The notes beneath the pieces were generated by a model, which was given only the letters and a program-made list of their open reading frames with translations, made no database searches and was not told the DNA's origin. From Roseovarius nanhaiticus (lineage in GTDB: Bacteria; Pseudomonadota; Alphaproteobacteria; Rhodobacterales; Rhodobacteraceae), in contig NZ_FTNV01000003.1 in NCBI RefSeq assembly GCF_900156535.1, positions 124,001-188,000 of the forward strand: a DNA stretch of 64,000 bases, written 5' to 3'. The first letter of the stretch is position 1, and each line of letters begins with the position of its first letter. The position numbers were made by a program, and so were the translations under genes. Positions 15,696 through 23,889 of the stretch are shown piece by piece.

Positions 15696-17206
15696 GCCGT
15701 CCCAATATCCTCATCTTCATGGTTGATCAGTTGAATGGCACGTTCTTTCCGGACGGCCCTGCGGACTGGCTGCACGCGCCCAATATCAAGCGCCTCGCCG
15801 CCCGCTCGACCCGTTTTGCCAATGCCTATACCGCCAGCCCGCTCTGCGCGCCCGGGCGCGCCAGCTTCATGTCCGGGCTGCTGCCGTCGCGCAGCCGGGT
15901 CTATGACAATGCGGCCGAATTCGCCGCCGACATCCCGACCTATGCGCACCACCTGCGGCGCGCGGGGTACCAGACGTGCCTCTCGGGCAAGATGCATTTC
16001 GTCGGCCCCGACCAGATGCACGGATTTGAAGAGCGGCTGACGACCGATATCTACCCCGCCGATTTCGGCTGGACGCCCGATTACCGCAAACCCGGCGAGC
16101 GGATCGAATGGTGGTATCACAACATGGGCAGCGTCACGGGCGCGGGCGTTGCCGAGATTTCCAACCAGATGGAGTATGATGACGAGGTCGCCTATGAGGC
16201 AACGCGCAAGGTCTATGATTATGCCCGCGGCAAGGACGCGCGCCCGTGGTGCTTGACCGTCAGCTTCACCCACCCGCATGACCCTTATGTGGCGCGCAAG
16301 AAATACTGGGATCTCTACGAGGATTGCGAGCATCTGCTGCCCGAAGTGCCGGCGATGGACTATGACGCGCATGATTCCCATTCGCAGCGCATTTTCGACG
16401 CCAATGACTGGCGCAGCTATGACATCACCGAAGAGGATATCCGCCGCTCACGCCGCGCCTATTTCGCCAATATCTCATATCTCGACGACAAGATCGGCGA
16501 GGTGATGGAGGCGCTGGAGGGCACGCGGCAGGACAAGGACACGGTCATCCTCTTCGTGTCGGATCACGGCGATATGCTGGGCGCGCGGGGCCTGTGGTTC
16601 AAGATGAGCTTTTACGACGGCTCGTCGCGCGTGCCGATGATGATCGCCGCGCCGGGTATGGAGCCGGGGCGCATCGAGACGCCGGTCAGCAATATCGACG
16701 TCTGCCCGACGCTCTGCGATCTGGCGGGGGTGTCGATGGAGGAGGTCGCGCCGTGGACCACCGGGCAGTCGCTGGTCCCGTTGGGGCAGGGCGGCACGCG
16801 TGAAGAACCGGTGGCGATGGAATACGCCGCCGAGGCATCCTACGCGCCGCTGGTCTCGCTGCGTCAGGGCAAGTGGAAGTTCAATCGCTGCGCGCTGGAT
16901 CCCGACCAGCTGTTCGATCTGGAGGCCGATCCGCACGAGCTGACCAACCTCGCCGCCGACCCGGCTCATGCCGAGACATTGCAGCATTTCAGCCAGATGG
17001 CCGAGGAACGATGGGATCTGGCGACCTTCGACGCGCAGGTGCGCGAAAGTCAGGCGCGCCGCTGGGTCGTCTACGAGGCGCTGCGCGAGGGCGGGTATTA
17101 CCCGTGGGATTACCAGCCGCTGAAAAAGGCGTCCGAGCGGTATATGCGCAATCACATGGATCTGAACGTGGTCGAGGAAAACGCGCGCTTTCCGCGAGGG
17201 GAATAG
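15692..17206 (+). CDS. betC: choline-sulfatase
   Basis: 504-aa type I sulfatase that hydrolyses choline-O-sulfate to choline and sulfate, giving the precursor for glycine betaine and a sulfur source. The formylglycine site is SPLCAPGRASF with Cys52 in a CxPxR motif; metal ligands are in NILIFMVDQLNG (first Asp) and VSDHGDMLGARG (second DH pair). LSGKMHFVGPDQMHGFEERL is typical of BetC rather than arylsulfatases, and the C-terminal choline-sulfatase tail (QARRWVVYEALREG) is present. No signal peptide, so cytoplasmic. Translationally coupled to betI; betB and betA do not follow. Confidence 0.95.
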   Translation: MSRPNILIFMVDQLNGTFFPDGPADWLHAPNIKRLAARSTRFANAYTASPLCAPGRASFMSGLLPSRSRVYDNAAEFAADIPTYAHHLRRAGYQTCLSGKMHFVGPDQMHGFEERLTTDIYPADFGWTPDYRKPGERIEWWYHNMGSVTGAGVAEISNQMEYDDEVAYEATRKVYDYARGKDARPWCLTVSFTHPHDPYVARKKYWDLYEDCEHLLPEVPAMDYDAHDSHSQRIFDANDWRSYDITEEDIRRSRRAYFANISYLDDKIGEVMEALEGTRQDKDTVILFVSDHGDMLGARGLWFKMSFYDGSSRVPMMIAAPGMEPGRIETPVSNIDVCPTLCDLAGVSMEEVAPWTTGQSLVPLGQGGTREEPVAMEYAAEASYAPLVSLRQGKWKFNRCALDPDQLFDLEADPHELTNLAADPAHAETLQHFSQMAEERWDLATFDAQVRESQARRWVVYEALREGGYYPWDYQPLKKASERYMRNHMDLNVVEENARFPRGE

Positions 17207-17212
17207 CCAAGG

Positions 17213-17228
17213 TTTGATCCGGGTCAAA
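17213..17228. promoter_or_regulatory. FNR/FnrL-like box
   Basis: T-TTGAT-CCGG-GTCAA-A (17213-17228): matches the FNR/CRP-type TTGAT-N4-ATCAA consensus at 9 of 10 positions. It is 58 bases before the start codon of the DUF465 gene, a spacing that fits a class II activator site near -41. Confidence 0.6.
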
Positions 17229-17286
17229 GCGTGGGCGGGCTTGCCCTTGCAAGCTATGGGCAACCTGCAACAAGAGGAGTCCGCAG

Positions 17287-17541
17287 ATGACCCATGTCCC
17301 CCACCAACTGGCCGAAGAATTCCCCGACAAGGCTCAGGATATTGCAAAGCTGGAGCAATCGAACGCCCATTTCGCCAAGCTGGCCAAGGAGTATGACGAG
17401 GTGAACCGCGTCATTCACAAGGCCGAGACGAACGTGTCCCCGATGGACGAGTTGGCCGAGAGCGAGCAGCGCCGCAAGCGTGCCGCGCTCAAGGATGAGA
17501 TCTACGCCATGCTGACGAAGCCGGCTCAGCCCACTTCGTAA
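17287..17541 (+). CDS. YdcH family protein (DUF465)
   Basis: 84 aa, mostly one long amphipathic helical hairpin: FAKLAKEYDEVNRVIHKAE followed by MDELAESEQRRKRAALKDEI is the DUF465/YdcH pattern. Function unknown in the family. AGAGGAG lies 7 bases before the ATG. An FNR-like box upstream suggests induction by low oxygen. Its last 16 bases overlap the convergent end of pccR. Confidence 0.85.
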   Translation: MTHVPHQLAEEFPDKAQDIAKLEQSNAHFAKLAKEYDEVNRVIHKAETNVSPMDELAESEQRRKRAALKDEIYAMLTKPAQPTS

Positions 17542-18911
17542 GGTAGCACACCGCGCGCGTCTGGCCGTATGGTCAGACGCCGCTCCAGCGGCGGAATCGA
17601 GCGTTGATGGCAATTCGTGCGCTCGCAGATGCGGCATGAGATGCCGATAGGCTCGAAGGCCGCCGGATTGCCCAGGTCCAGCCCATCCGCATAGACCAGC
17701 GATGCGGCGTGTTTCACCTCGCAGCCCAGTGCGATGGCAAAGCGGCGCACGGGCGCGCCGAAATGGCCGCCCGGTTTCGACACGTCCCGCGCCAGATTGA
17801 TATAGCGCACCCCGTCGGGCGTTTCGGCCAGTTGACGCAGAAAACGGCCCGGCGTCTCGAACGCGGCATGCACGTTCCAGAGCGGGCAGGCGCCACCGTA
17901 GCGCGCAAATTGCATGCGCGTAGCCGAGTGCCGTTTGGTGATCGTGCCCGCCTGATCGACGCGCACAAAGAAGAACGGGATTCCCTTGGCGCCGGGGCGC
18001 TGCAGCGTGCTGAGCCGGTGGCAGACCTGCTCGATCGAGGCGCCGAAACGGTGCGCCAGCATTTCCAGATCATGGCGGCAGTCCCGCGCCGCGTCCAGAA
18101 ACGCGGAATATGGCATCATCGCGGCGCCCGCGTAGTAATTGGCAAGGCCGATCTTGGCGATGGCGCGCGCCTCGTCCGACTGGAATCGCGCAAGGTCCAG
18201 CGTGGCCTCCAGCAGTTGGTCTTGGGTCAGCAGCGCCAGTTGCAACAACAGCTGAAAGCGCCGCGTTTCCGGCGCCGCGCGCGCATTGAGATAGAGCGTG
18301 CCGCTGCCTCGGTCGAGGCGTCTCAGCGGCCCGTCATCGGCAAGCGCGACGGTGATGCCTACCTTTGCCAGAGCCTCGGCCGCAGCTTGGGGGTGGGTGG
18401 CCGACGCGGCAAAGCGTTCGGCCGCGCGATCGACCGGATCAATATAGTTGTCGCAATAATGGAAAAAATCGCGCACCTCGGTCCACGGACTTTGCTGTGC
18501 GTGGGCGCCCTCGGCCCCCAGCGCCTCGTCGAGCGAGGCCAGCCGTTCCTGCGTCTGGCGGTAGGCGGCGTGCAATTCCAGAAAGGCGCGGGCAAAGCCG
18601 GGTGCGTTGGATGCGACCAGGCGCAAATCGGCCAGCGCGGGCGGCTCGGCAAAGATCGGATCGGCCATCGCCTCGCGCATGTCGCCCGCCATGCGCTCGG
18701 CCTCGCCCGAGCCAAGCTCGGTCACGTCGAAGCCGAATTCCTGTGCCAGCGCCAGCACGACGGTTGTGCTGACGGGGCGGTTGTTGTTCTCCATCTGGTT
18801 TAGATAGGGCAGGGACACGCCGAGGCGGGCGGCGAAATCCTTTTGCGTCAAACCGATGCGCTGCCGCGTCTCGCGCAGCTTGGCGCCGGCGTAGAGTTTT
18901 CGGGTCGCCAT
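17526..18911 (-). CDS. pccR: ScfR-family short-chain acyl-CoA regulator, PccR-like
   Basis: 461 aa. N-terminal XRE helix-turn-helix (KLRETRQRIGLTQKDFAARL, PYLNQMENNNRPV, about 12-50), a central region with a metallopeptidase-like fold but no HExxH, and a C-terminal Cys-rich part (SCRICERTNCHQRS, C-x2-C-x4-C) typical of the RamB/MccR/PccR group. PccR of Rhodobacter sphaeroides controls pccB in response to acyl-CoA through TTTGCAAA sites; the same octamers occur here before this gene and before pccB. The sensed ligand is inferred from the family. GAGG lies 5 bases before the ATG. Confidence 0.88.
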   Translation of the reverse strand: MATRKLYAGAKLRETRQRIGLTQKDFAARLGVSLPYLNQMENNNRPVSTTVVLALAQEFGFDVTELGSGEAERMAGDMREAMADPIFAEPPALADLRLVASNAPGFARAFLELHAAYRQTQERLASLDEALGAEGAHAQQSPWTEVRDFFHYCDNYIDPVDRAAERFAASATHPQAAAEALAKVGITVALADDGPLRRLDRGSGTLYLNARAAPETRRFQLLLQLALLTQDQLLEATLDLARFQSDEARAIAKIGLANYYAGAAMMPYSAFLDAARDCRHDLEMLAHRFGASIEQVCHRLSTLQRPGAKGIPFFFVRVDQAGTITKRHSATRMQFARYGGACPLWNVHAAFETPGRFLRQLAETPDGVRYINLARDVSKPGGHFGAPVRRFAIALGCEVKHAASLVYADGLDLGNPAAFEPIGISCRICERTNCHQRSIPPLERRLTIRPDARGVLPYEVG

Positions 18912-18921
18912 ACGCGCCTCA

Positions 18922-18959
18922 TTTGCAAGTTAGCCTGACGCGCAGACTATGTTTGCAAA
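18922..18959. promoter_or_regulatory. PccR-type octamer pair upstream of pccR
   Basis: TTTGCAAG (18922-18929, one mismatch) and perfect TTTGCAAA (18952-18959), 22 bases between them. The near site is about 10 bases before the pccR ATG, next to its Shine-Dalgarno; the far site lies within the last codons of the upstream MFS gene (Gly-Leu-Gln-Thr-stop). Suggests autoregulation. Confidence 0.65.
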
Positions 18960-20176
18960 CCTGCGCGCACAAGCCGTGCTTCGCGCCGCATGACCAGAAG
19001 GATCGTCGCAACGGCGCCGATCGCGGTGATCAGCATGATCCACAATAGAGGCGCCGCGCCCGACTGCGGCGTCAACGATATGCCCGCCAGCGCCGACAGG
19101 GCCGCGCCGCCGCCGATCATCATCGCGCCCGCCAGGCCGCTGGCCGTGCCTGCCAGATCGGGGCGCACCGAAAGGGCGCCCGCCGTCGCGTTGGGGATGG
19201 TCATGCCATTGCCAAGGCCCATGAAGATCATCAAGCCGAAAAAACTGATCGCCGATCCTAGCCCCGCGTAGATGAGAGCGAGGTTGCATGCGATGCCAAA
19301 AGCGTTCGCCAGAGTGCCCCAGAAGACCATCCGGTTCACCCCGATCCGCACGGAGTAGCGCCCCGACAGGAAATTCCCCGCGAAATACCCCAGCGCCGGG
19401 GCGCCGAAGTAAAAGCCAAGCTCCTTTGGGTTCAGCCCAAAGACGTGATCGCCCACATAAGGCGCGCCGCCGAGATAGGCGAAAAACGCGCCCGACGACA
19501 GCGCGGCGGCGCCGGCATAGCCCCAGAAGCGCAGCGAACGCAGCAGCACGGGGTATTCACGATATTGCTGCGCAAAGGTCAGGCCGCTGCCTTGGGCCGT
19601 TTCGCCCAGATCCGCCCATGTCATCGCAAGGATGAAAACGCCGATTGCCGTGAGTGCCCAGAAATTCGCTTGCCAGCCGAACGCTTCTTCTAGCATGCCG
19701 CCAAAGACCGGCCCCACCATCGGCACGACCGCCATGCCCATCGTGACATAGCCGATCATGCTGGCCGCGCGATCCTGCGGGACCATGTCGCGCACCACGG
19801 CCCGGCTGAGCACCATTGCCACCACAATGCCCGCCTGGATCATGCGAAAGGTCAGGAACATGGCGGCACTGGTCGAGAGCGCGCAGCCGATGCTGGCGAG
19901 GATGAAAATCACCATCCCGGCCAGGATCACGGGACGGCGCCCCAGCTTGTCCGAGATGGGGCCGATCAGAATTTGGAGCACTGCATTCACGGCAAGATAG
20001 AGTGCGACTGACAGCTGCATGAGACGGTAGGGCGCATCGAAATAGCTGGCCATGTTGGGCAGCGATGGCAGAAAGATATTCATCGCCAAGGCCGATAGAC
20101 CGGTCATCAGGATCAATGTCGAGATATGCGGCGGTGTCTGGCGGTCCAGAAATATCGGGCGTGTCAGGTTAGGCAT
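18947..20176 (-). CDS. MFS transporter, Bcr/CflA drug-resistance family
   Basis: 409 aa with twelve hydrophobic helices. SALAMNIFLPSLPNMA in helix 1, GPISDKLGRRPVILAG after helix 2 (the MFS loop motif) and SRAVVRDMVPQDRAA are typical of the Bcr/CflA proton-coupled efflux subfamily. Substrate not predictable. ATG 20176 is preferred over the TTG two codons upstream. Its 3' end lies 35 bases from the pccR start in the same direction, so read-through into pccR is possible. Confidence 0.88.
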   Translation of the reverse strand: MPNLTRPIFLDRQTPPHISTLILMTGLSALAMNIFLPSLPNMASYFDAPYRLMQLSVALYLAVNAVLQILIGPISDKLGRRPVILAGMVIFILASIGCALSTSAAMFLTFRMIQAGIVVAMVLSRAVVRDMVPQDRAASMIGYVTMGMAVVPMVGPVFGGMLEEAFGWQANFWALTAIGVFILAMTWADLGETAQGSGLTFAQQYREYPVLLRSLRFWGYAGAAALSSGAFFAYLGGAPYVGDHVFGLNPKELGFYFGAPALGYFAGNFLSGRYSVRIGVNRMVFWGTLANAFGIACNLALIYAGLGSAISFFGLMIFMGLGNGMTIPNATAGALSVRPDLAGTASGLAGAMMIGGGAALSALAGISLTPQSGAAPLLWIMLITAIGAVATILLVMRREARLVRAGLQT

Positions 20177-20235
20177 TCGCAATGGCTAGGCCCGCGCCGT
20201 GAAAGAGTCCATCTGGCCAACATGGGTTATGCAAG

Positions 20236-20275
20236 TTTGCAAATTGCATTCCGCACACTTGCCATGGTTTGCAAA
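20236..20275. promoter_or_regulatory. PccR-type octamer pair upstream of pccB
   Basis: Two perfect TTTGCAAA octamers at 20236-20243 and 20268-20275, 24 bases apart (32 bases start to start, about three helical turns), 112-151 bases before the pccB start. The second runs on into another TTTGC. The octamer is the reported R. sphaeroides PccR sequence; the reported spacing there, as I recall, is four bases, so the arrangement differs. Confidence 0.75.
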
Positions 20276-20349
20276 TTTGCCGAAAACCGCTGTTACGCGG
20301 GCGCGCTGCGGTATAGCCTGCGCTGAAACCGCCAGAAGGCCGCGCAGAT

Positions 20350-20376
20350 CGGCCAGGATCAGACGGCCAGGATCAG
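20350..20376 (+). repeat. tandem 13-base repeat in the pccB leader
   Basis: CGGCCAGGATCAG occurs at 20350-20362 and again at 20364-20376, ending just before the GGGAGA ribosome site of pccB. Probably a short tandem duplication in the untranslated leader. Confidence 0.7.
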
Positions 20377-20386
20377 GGAGAGCGCC

Positions 20387-21919
20387 ATGAAGGATATCTT
20401 GCAAGAACTCGAGGATCGCCGCGCCGAGGCGCGCATGGGCGGCGGGCAAGCCCGCGTTGATGCCCAGCATGCCAAGGGCAAACTGACGGCGCGCGAGCGG
20501 GTCGAGCTTTTGCTGGATGAGGGCAGCTTTGAAGAGTTTGACATGTTCGTTGCCCATCGCTGCACCGATTTTGGCATGGAGAAAGAGCGCCCCTACAGCG
20601 ACGGCGTTGTCACCGGCTGGGGCACGATAAACGGGCGTCTGGTCTATGTCTTCAGCCAGGATTTCACCGTCCTTGGCGGCTCGGTCAGCGAGACGCATGC
20701 CAAGAAGATCTGCAAGATCATGGATATGGCCGTGCAGAATGGCGCGCCCGTGATCGGGATCAACGATTCGGGCGGCGCGCGCATCCAGGAGGGTGTCGAC
20801 AGCCTTGCGGGCTATGGCGAGGTCTTTCAGCGCAATATCACCGCTTCGGGTGTCGTGCCGCAGATCAGCGTGATCATGGGGCCCTGCGCGGGCGGCGCGG
20901 TCTATTCACCGGCGATGACCGATTTCATCTTCATGGTGAAGGACAGCAGCTACATGTTCGTCACCGGCCCCGACGTGGTCAAGACCGTCACGAATGAGCA
21001 AGTGACCGCGGAGGAACTGGGCGGCGCCACAACGCACACGCGAAAATCCTCGGTCGCCGATGGTGCATTCGAAAATGACGTCGAGGCGCTGGCCGAAGTG
21101 CGGCGCCTCGTCGATTTCCTGCCCTCCTCGAACCGCGAGAAGCCGCCCGTGCGCCCGTTTTTCGACGATCCGGGCCGGATCGAAGACAGTCTCGACACGC
21201 TGATCCCCGACAACCCCAACATGCCCTATGACATGAAGGAGTTGATCCTCAAGGTCGCGGATGAGGGCGATTTCTATGAAATCCAGGAAGAATTCGCCAA
21301 GAACATGATCACCGGTTTCATCCGGATCGAGGGGCAGACCGTCGGCGTCGTGGCCAACCAGCCCATGGTGCTGGCCGGATGCCTCGATATCGACAGCAGC
21401 CGCAAGGCCGCGCGGTTCGTGCGCTTCTGCGACTGCTTCGAGATTCCGCTGCTGACGCTGGTCGATGTGCCCGGCTTCCTGCCCGGTGTGACGCAGGAAT
21501 ATAATGGAGTCATCAAGCATGGCGCCAAGCTGCTCTTTGCCTATGGCGAGGCCACGGTGCCGAAGGTCACTGTCATCACCCGCAAGGCCTATGGTGGCGC
21601 CTATGTCGTCATGTCCTCCAAGCATCTGCGCGGCGATTTCAACTATGCTTGGCCCACCTCCGAGATCGCGGTGATGGGCGCCAAGGGCGCGACCGAGATC
21701 ATCCACCGGGCCGACCGTGGCAATGCCGAGGCGCTGGCGGCCCACGCCAAAGATTACGAGGACCGGTTCGCCAGCCCATTCGTTGCCGCCGAGCGCGGGT
21801 TCGTTGATGAGGTGATCATGCCTCAATCCACGCGCAAACGTGTGGCGCGGGCCTTTGCGTCGCTGCGCGGCAAGAAGGCGCAAATGCCGTGGAAAAAGCA
21901 CGACAACATTCCGCTGTAG
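20387..21919 (+). CDS. pccB: propionyl-CoA carboxylase beta (carboxyltransferase) subunit
   Basis: 510 aa. Carries out transfer of the carboxyl group from biotin to propionyl-CoA, giving methylmalonyl-CoA. Two crotonase-like halves: N-terminal [17 protein letters not shown] with [16 protein letters not shown] (oxyanion glycines), and C-terminal [13 protein letters not shown] with [16 protein letters not shown]. Length and the C-terminal [11 protein letters not shown] are typical of PccB rather than AccD or MccB. ATG has GGGAGA upstream. Separated from its partner pccA by about 2.3 kb of small genes; the TTTGCAAA pair lies in its promoter region. Confidence 0.96.
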   Translation: MKDILQELEDRRAEARMGGGQARVDAQHAKGKLTARERVELLLDEGSFEEFDMFVAHRCTDFGMEKERPYSDGVVTGWGTINGRLVYVFSQDFTVLGGSVSETHAKKICKIMDMAVQNGAPVIGINDSGGARIQEGVDSLAGYGEVFQRNITASGVVPQISVIMGPCAGGAVYSPAMTDFIFMVKDSSYMFVTGPDVVKTVTNEQVTAEELGGATTHTRKSSVADGAFENDVEALAEVRRLVDFLPSSNREKPPVRPFFDDPGRIEDSLDTLIPDNPNMPYDMKELILKVADEGDFYEIQEEFAKNMITGFIRIEGQTVGVVANQPMVLAGCLDIDSSRKAARFVRFCDCFEIPLLTLVDVPGFLPGVTQEYNGVIKHGAKLLFAYGEATVPKVTVITRKAYGGAYVVMSSKHLRGDFNYAWPTSEIAVMGAKGATEIIHRADRGNAEALAAHAKDYEDRFASPFVAAERGFVDEVIMPQSTRKRVARAFASLRGKKAQMPWKKHDNIPL

Positions 21920-22016
21920 GGCAGGGCGCGCGTGACCTCTAGTACGACATATCGGACCGCAGGGCCGGGAACCTTGCCGAAGGCATGGGCGTTTTCGGCG
22001 CTAAAGGAGGCATGTC

Positions 22017-22283
22017 ATGGCCAAGTCGAACAATGGGAACAGCATCAAGAACGCGGACACTTACGAGGCGCTGCGCGATCAGGGCGCCTCGAAGGAGAAA
22101 GCGGCGCGCATCGCCAACGCCAAGGCGAACGAGGACATGAGCCCCTCGAAAAAGGGTGGCAAGGCGTCGCCATACGAAGAGTGGACCAAGTACGATCTGT
22201 ACGAGCGGGCGCAGGAGATCGGGATCGACGGGCGCTCGGATATGACCAAGGACGAGCTGATCGAGGCGCTGCGCAAGCACTGA
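22017..22283 (+). CDS. small DUF7218/Rho-N-like protein
   Basis: 88 aa, highly charged. The N-terminal half (SIKNADTYEALRDQGASKEK, ARIANAKA) is typical of the small DUF7218-type family, and the end (YDLYERAQEIGIDGRSDMTK, ELIEALRKH) resembles the SAP/Rho N-terminal three-helix fold, suggesting nucleic-acid binding. AAAGGAGG lies 7 bases before the ATG, one of the best ribosome sites in the window. Function unknown; proteins of this kind are often stress-induced. Confidence 0.82.
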   Translation: MAKSNNGNSIKNADTYEALRDQGASKEKAARIANAKANEDMSPSKKGGKASPYEEWTKYDLYERAQEIGIDGRSDMTKDELIEALRKH

Positions 22284-22291
22284 CGCGCCTC

Positions 22292-22660
22292 TTGATCTAT
22301 GCCGCACTGGCAACTGTCCTCGCTGGACCCGCGCAGGCCGACGAAGCCTTTGCGCTGCCCTCAGGGCTAACCGTTTTCCTACAGGAAGTTCTGGAAGAGG
22401 GCGCGGGTGATCTGCGCGTTCGTTACGTAGCGGAAGGATTCGATCCTGCCCGGCTCGACCCCGAATTGCTGCTGGCTGATATGATGGCACTGTGCCAAAT
22501 CAACTTGGCGGCAATTGGGGGCGAGAATGTCGATCTTGGGCGGATCACCGTCTCGATCGCGGACCGGGCGGCGGAATTCGGCGTATTAAATACCGATGTA
22601 AGACAAAGCTTTGAGGCCTTTACTATTGCCGATGGCACCTGCATCTGGGAGGCATTTTGA
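22292..22660 (+). CDS. small secreted hypothetical protein (DUF6497-like)
   Basis: About 122 aa. The start is uncertain: TTG 22292 gives a short signal-like stretch (IYAALATVLAGPAQA), while a CTG at 22280 overlapping the preceding stop codon would add Thr-Arg-Leu and make a better signal peptide. After the signal come FALPSGLTVFLQEVLEE and two Cys (in MALCQINLAA and ADGTCIWEAF) that could form a disulfide. Resembles a periplasmic family seen in roseobacters; no known function. Probably coupled to the gene before it. Confidence 0.6.
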   Translation: MIYAALATVLAGPAQADEAFALPSGLTVFLQEVLEEGAGDLRVRYVAEGFDPARLDPELLLADMMALCQINLAAIGGENVDLGRITVSIADRAAEFGVLNTDVRQSFEAFTIADGTCIWEAF

Positions 22661-22819
22661 TGTATCCACAATATCTTGCGCGGCAAAGTTCAGGCTCACG
22701 GCTTTGTGAGGCTTTGAGGACACAGGGCGGGCGCATTCGTGCGACATTCTATCGCTTTGCGCAAAACTACACTATTCTTACACGGGATTGCACCCAAGCA
22801 GTCCATACCTCGAAGACCA

Positions 22820-22850
22820 AGCGGGGCGCTGGCGTATGTCCGGCCCCGCT
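22820..22850 (+). other. GC-rich hairpin upstream of a small lipoprotein gene
   Basis: AGCGGGGC (22820-22827) pairs with GCCCCGCT (22843-22850), an 8-bp perfect stem with a 15-base loop, in the leader 24 bases before the lipoprotein start. No T tract follows. It could affect translation or mRNA stability, or be incidental in GC-rich DNA. Confidence 0.35.
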
Positions 22851-22874
22851 CTCAATAAGTGACAGGAGAATTCA

Positions 22875-23024
22875 ATGTCGAACGCTATCAAGAGCCTCTT
22901 GGCCCTCGGCCTGGTCGTTGCAGTTTCCGCCTGCCAGCAGGCGCCCGAAGATGATTACGTCGTTGTCGAGCCCGAGCCCATCACGATGGAGCCCGCACCG
23001 ACCGGCAAGTACAGCAAGTACTAA
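22875..23024 (+). CDS. very small lipoprotein (49 aa)
   Basis: 49-aa open frame with AGGAG 8 bases before the ATG. Signal peptide MSNAIKSLLALGLVVAVSAC ends in a lipobox (VSAC, Cys20), so the mature protein is only about 30 residues: acidic and Pro-rich (PEDDYVVVEPEPI), ending GKYSKY. Similar small lipoproteins with a DDYVVVEPEP stretch occur in roseobacters, as I recall. Function unknown. Likely inner- or outer-membrane anchored. Confidence 0.75.
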   Translation: MSNAIKSLLALGLVVAVSACQQAPEDDYVVVEPEPITMEPAPTGKYSKY

Positions 23025-23048
23025 TCCGACCCGTCGGATTGTGATAGC

Positions 23049-23072
23049 GGGGCAGGCTCACCGGCCTGCCCC
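23049..23072 (+). terminator. stem-loop after the small lipoprotein gene
   Basis: Perfect 9-bp stem GGGGCAGGC/GCCTGCCCC (23049-23057 with 23064-23072), loop TCACCG, 24 bases after the stop codon. No T run follows, so it is either a weak terminator or an RNA-stabilising 3' structure. Confidence 0.5.
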
Positions 23073-23147
23073 GAACCCGCGCCAGATGCTGCGCGCCGCT
23101 TTGGCGCATATCGCTTTTTGCCAACGCCTCGCATCGGAGGGCATGGC

Positions 23148-23510
23148 ATGATCAAGCATCGCGGTTTTCCCGGCAGATTGCCGTCCTCCGATTTCCAATT
23201 CACCATTCGCCGCGCAAATCCCAAAGGGGCGACGCCCCTTATCCGGCGCGAGCGGTATGCAGACCGGCGCGCGCCTGACCGGCGGGCAGACATCGGCTTT
23301 GTGCGCGCGATCTGGAAGTGTTTTGGCGATGCGCCCTTCGAGCGGGGCAATCTGGACGCCGGACGCCTCTCGTGGCTGTTCGGGCGCGAGGTTCTACCTG
23401 TCTCCGACCCATTCGATCCGACGGACTATGAGGCGCTCTTGGTGCTGGATGTCGACGCGGCGCGGCGCGCTTTTCCGTCGGCCTTCGATGAGGATGAGTG
23501 GGAGGCATGA
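23148..23510 (+). CDS. hypothetical protein, 120 aa
   Basis: GGAGG lies 7 bases before ATG 23148, and coding is supported by spacing and codon use. The N-terminal third is basic (IRRANPKGATPLIRRERYAD), the C-terminal part acidic and hydrophobic (DPTDYEALLVLDVDAARRAF, ending DEDEWEA). No signal peptide or known domain is visible. Lies in the same-direction row of small genes between pccB and pccA. I cannot name a function. Confidence 0.55.
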   Translation: MIKHRGFPGRLPSSDFQFTIRRANPKGATPLIRRERYADRRAPDRRADIGFVRAIWKCFGDAPFERGNLDAGRLSWLFGREVLPVSDPFDPTDYEALLVLDVDAARRAFPSAFDEDEWEA

Positions 23511-23889
23511 AAGCACTGGCCATCTGCTCAACGTCGTTTGGCATGAATTTGCCAACAGATGCGCATTCTGCGCGGAATACAGCCGATGCTTGTATGGACC
23601 GCCAAATGCGCTTGGCTACCGAGAGCGGGCATGACACCAATGTCGGTGTAGTGGCGGATCTTCCCCAAGGGTCCGGGGCACCTTGTCCACACCGTTACCC
23701 TTCCCCTGATGGGCGGCGCGTCGCAGCATTGCGAGCGTCGCTCTTTTTTTGTTTTGTATCCACGGCTTACCCGTTTGGGCGGCAATTCGCGCATACGCAT
23801 TCCGGGGCCTCGCGCGCCTTTGACCTTCCGCATGTTTTGACCTTTGATATCCGTGCAAATCGCGTGGATCAACAAAGGGGCGGCAGAGC
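23511..23889 (+). other. gene-poor stretch with a terminator
   Basis: 379 bases. An open frame continues across it from an ATG at 23507 but runs through the terminator and into the next two genes in a different frame, so I do not accept it. The only clear element is the hairpin plus T run at 23713-23750. The 70 bases before it are C-rich (TTCCCC, CCTTCCCCTG) and could be part of a small RNA. Confidence 0.5.
23713..23750 (+). terminator. rho-independent terminator
   Basis: Two-step stem: GCGGCG/CGTCGC (one G-T pair) and TCGCA/TGCGA closed by loop GCAT, with a small internal loop, then TC and seven T. It is about 200 bases after the nearest upstream stop codon, so it ends either a long 3' tail or a separate short RNA. 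Confidence 0.75.

Noticed and set aside
20906..21901. 331-codon minus-strand open frame within pccB
   Set aside because: Antisense to conserved carboxyltransferase motifs; no independent support.
22035..22065. Possible second LexA box (two GAAC words in the DUF7218 gene)
   Set aside because: Spacings are 5 and 8 bases, not 7, and the words lie inside the coding sequence.
22657..23151. Open frame covering the 49-aa lipoprotein region
   Set aside because: Composition is not protein-like, and it conflicts with the lipoprotein, which has its own ribosome site and lipobox.
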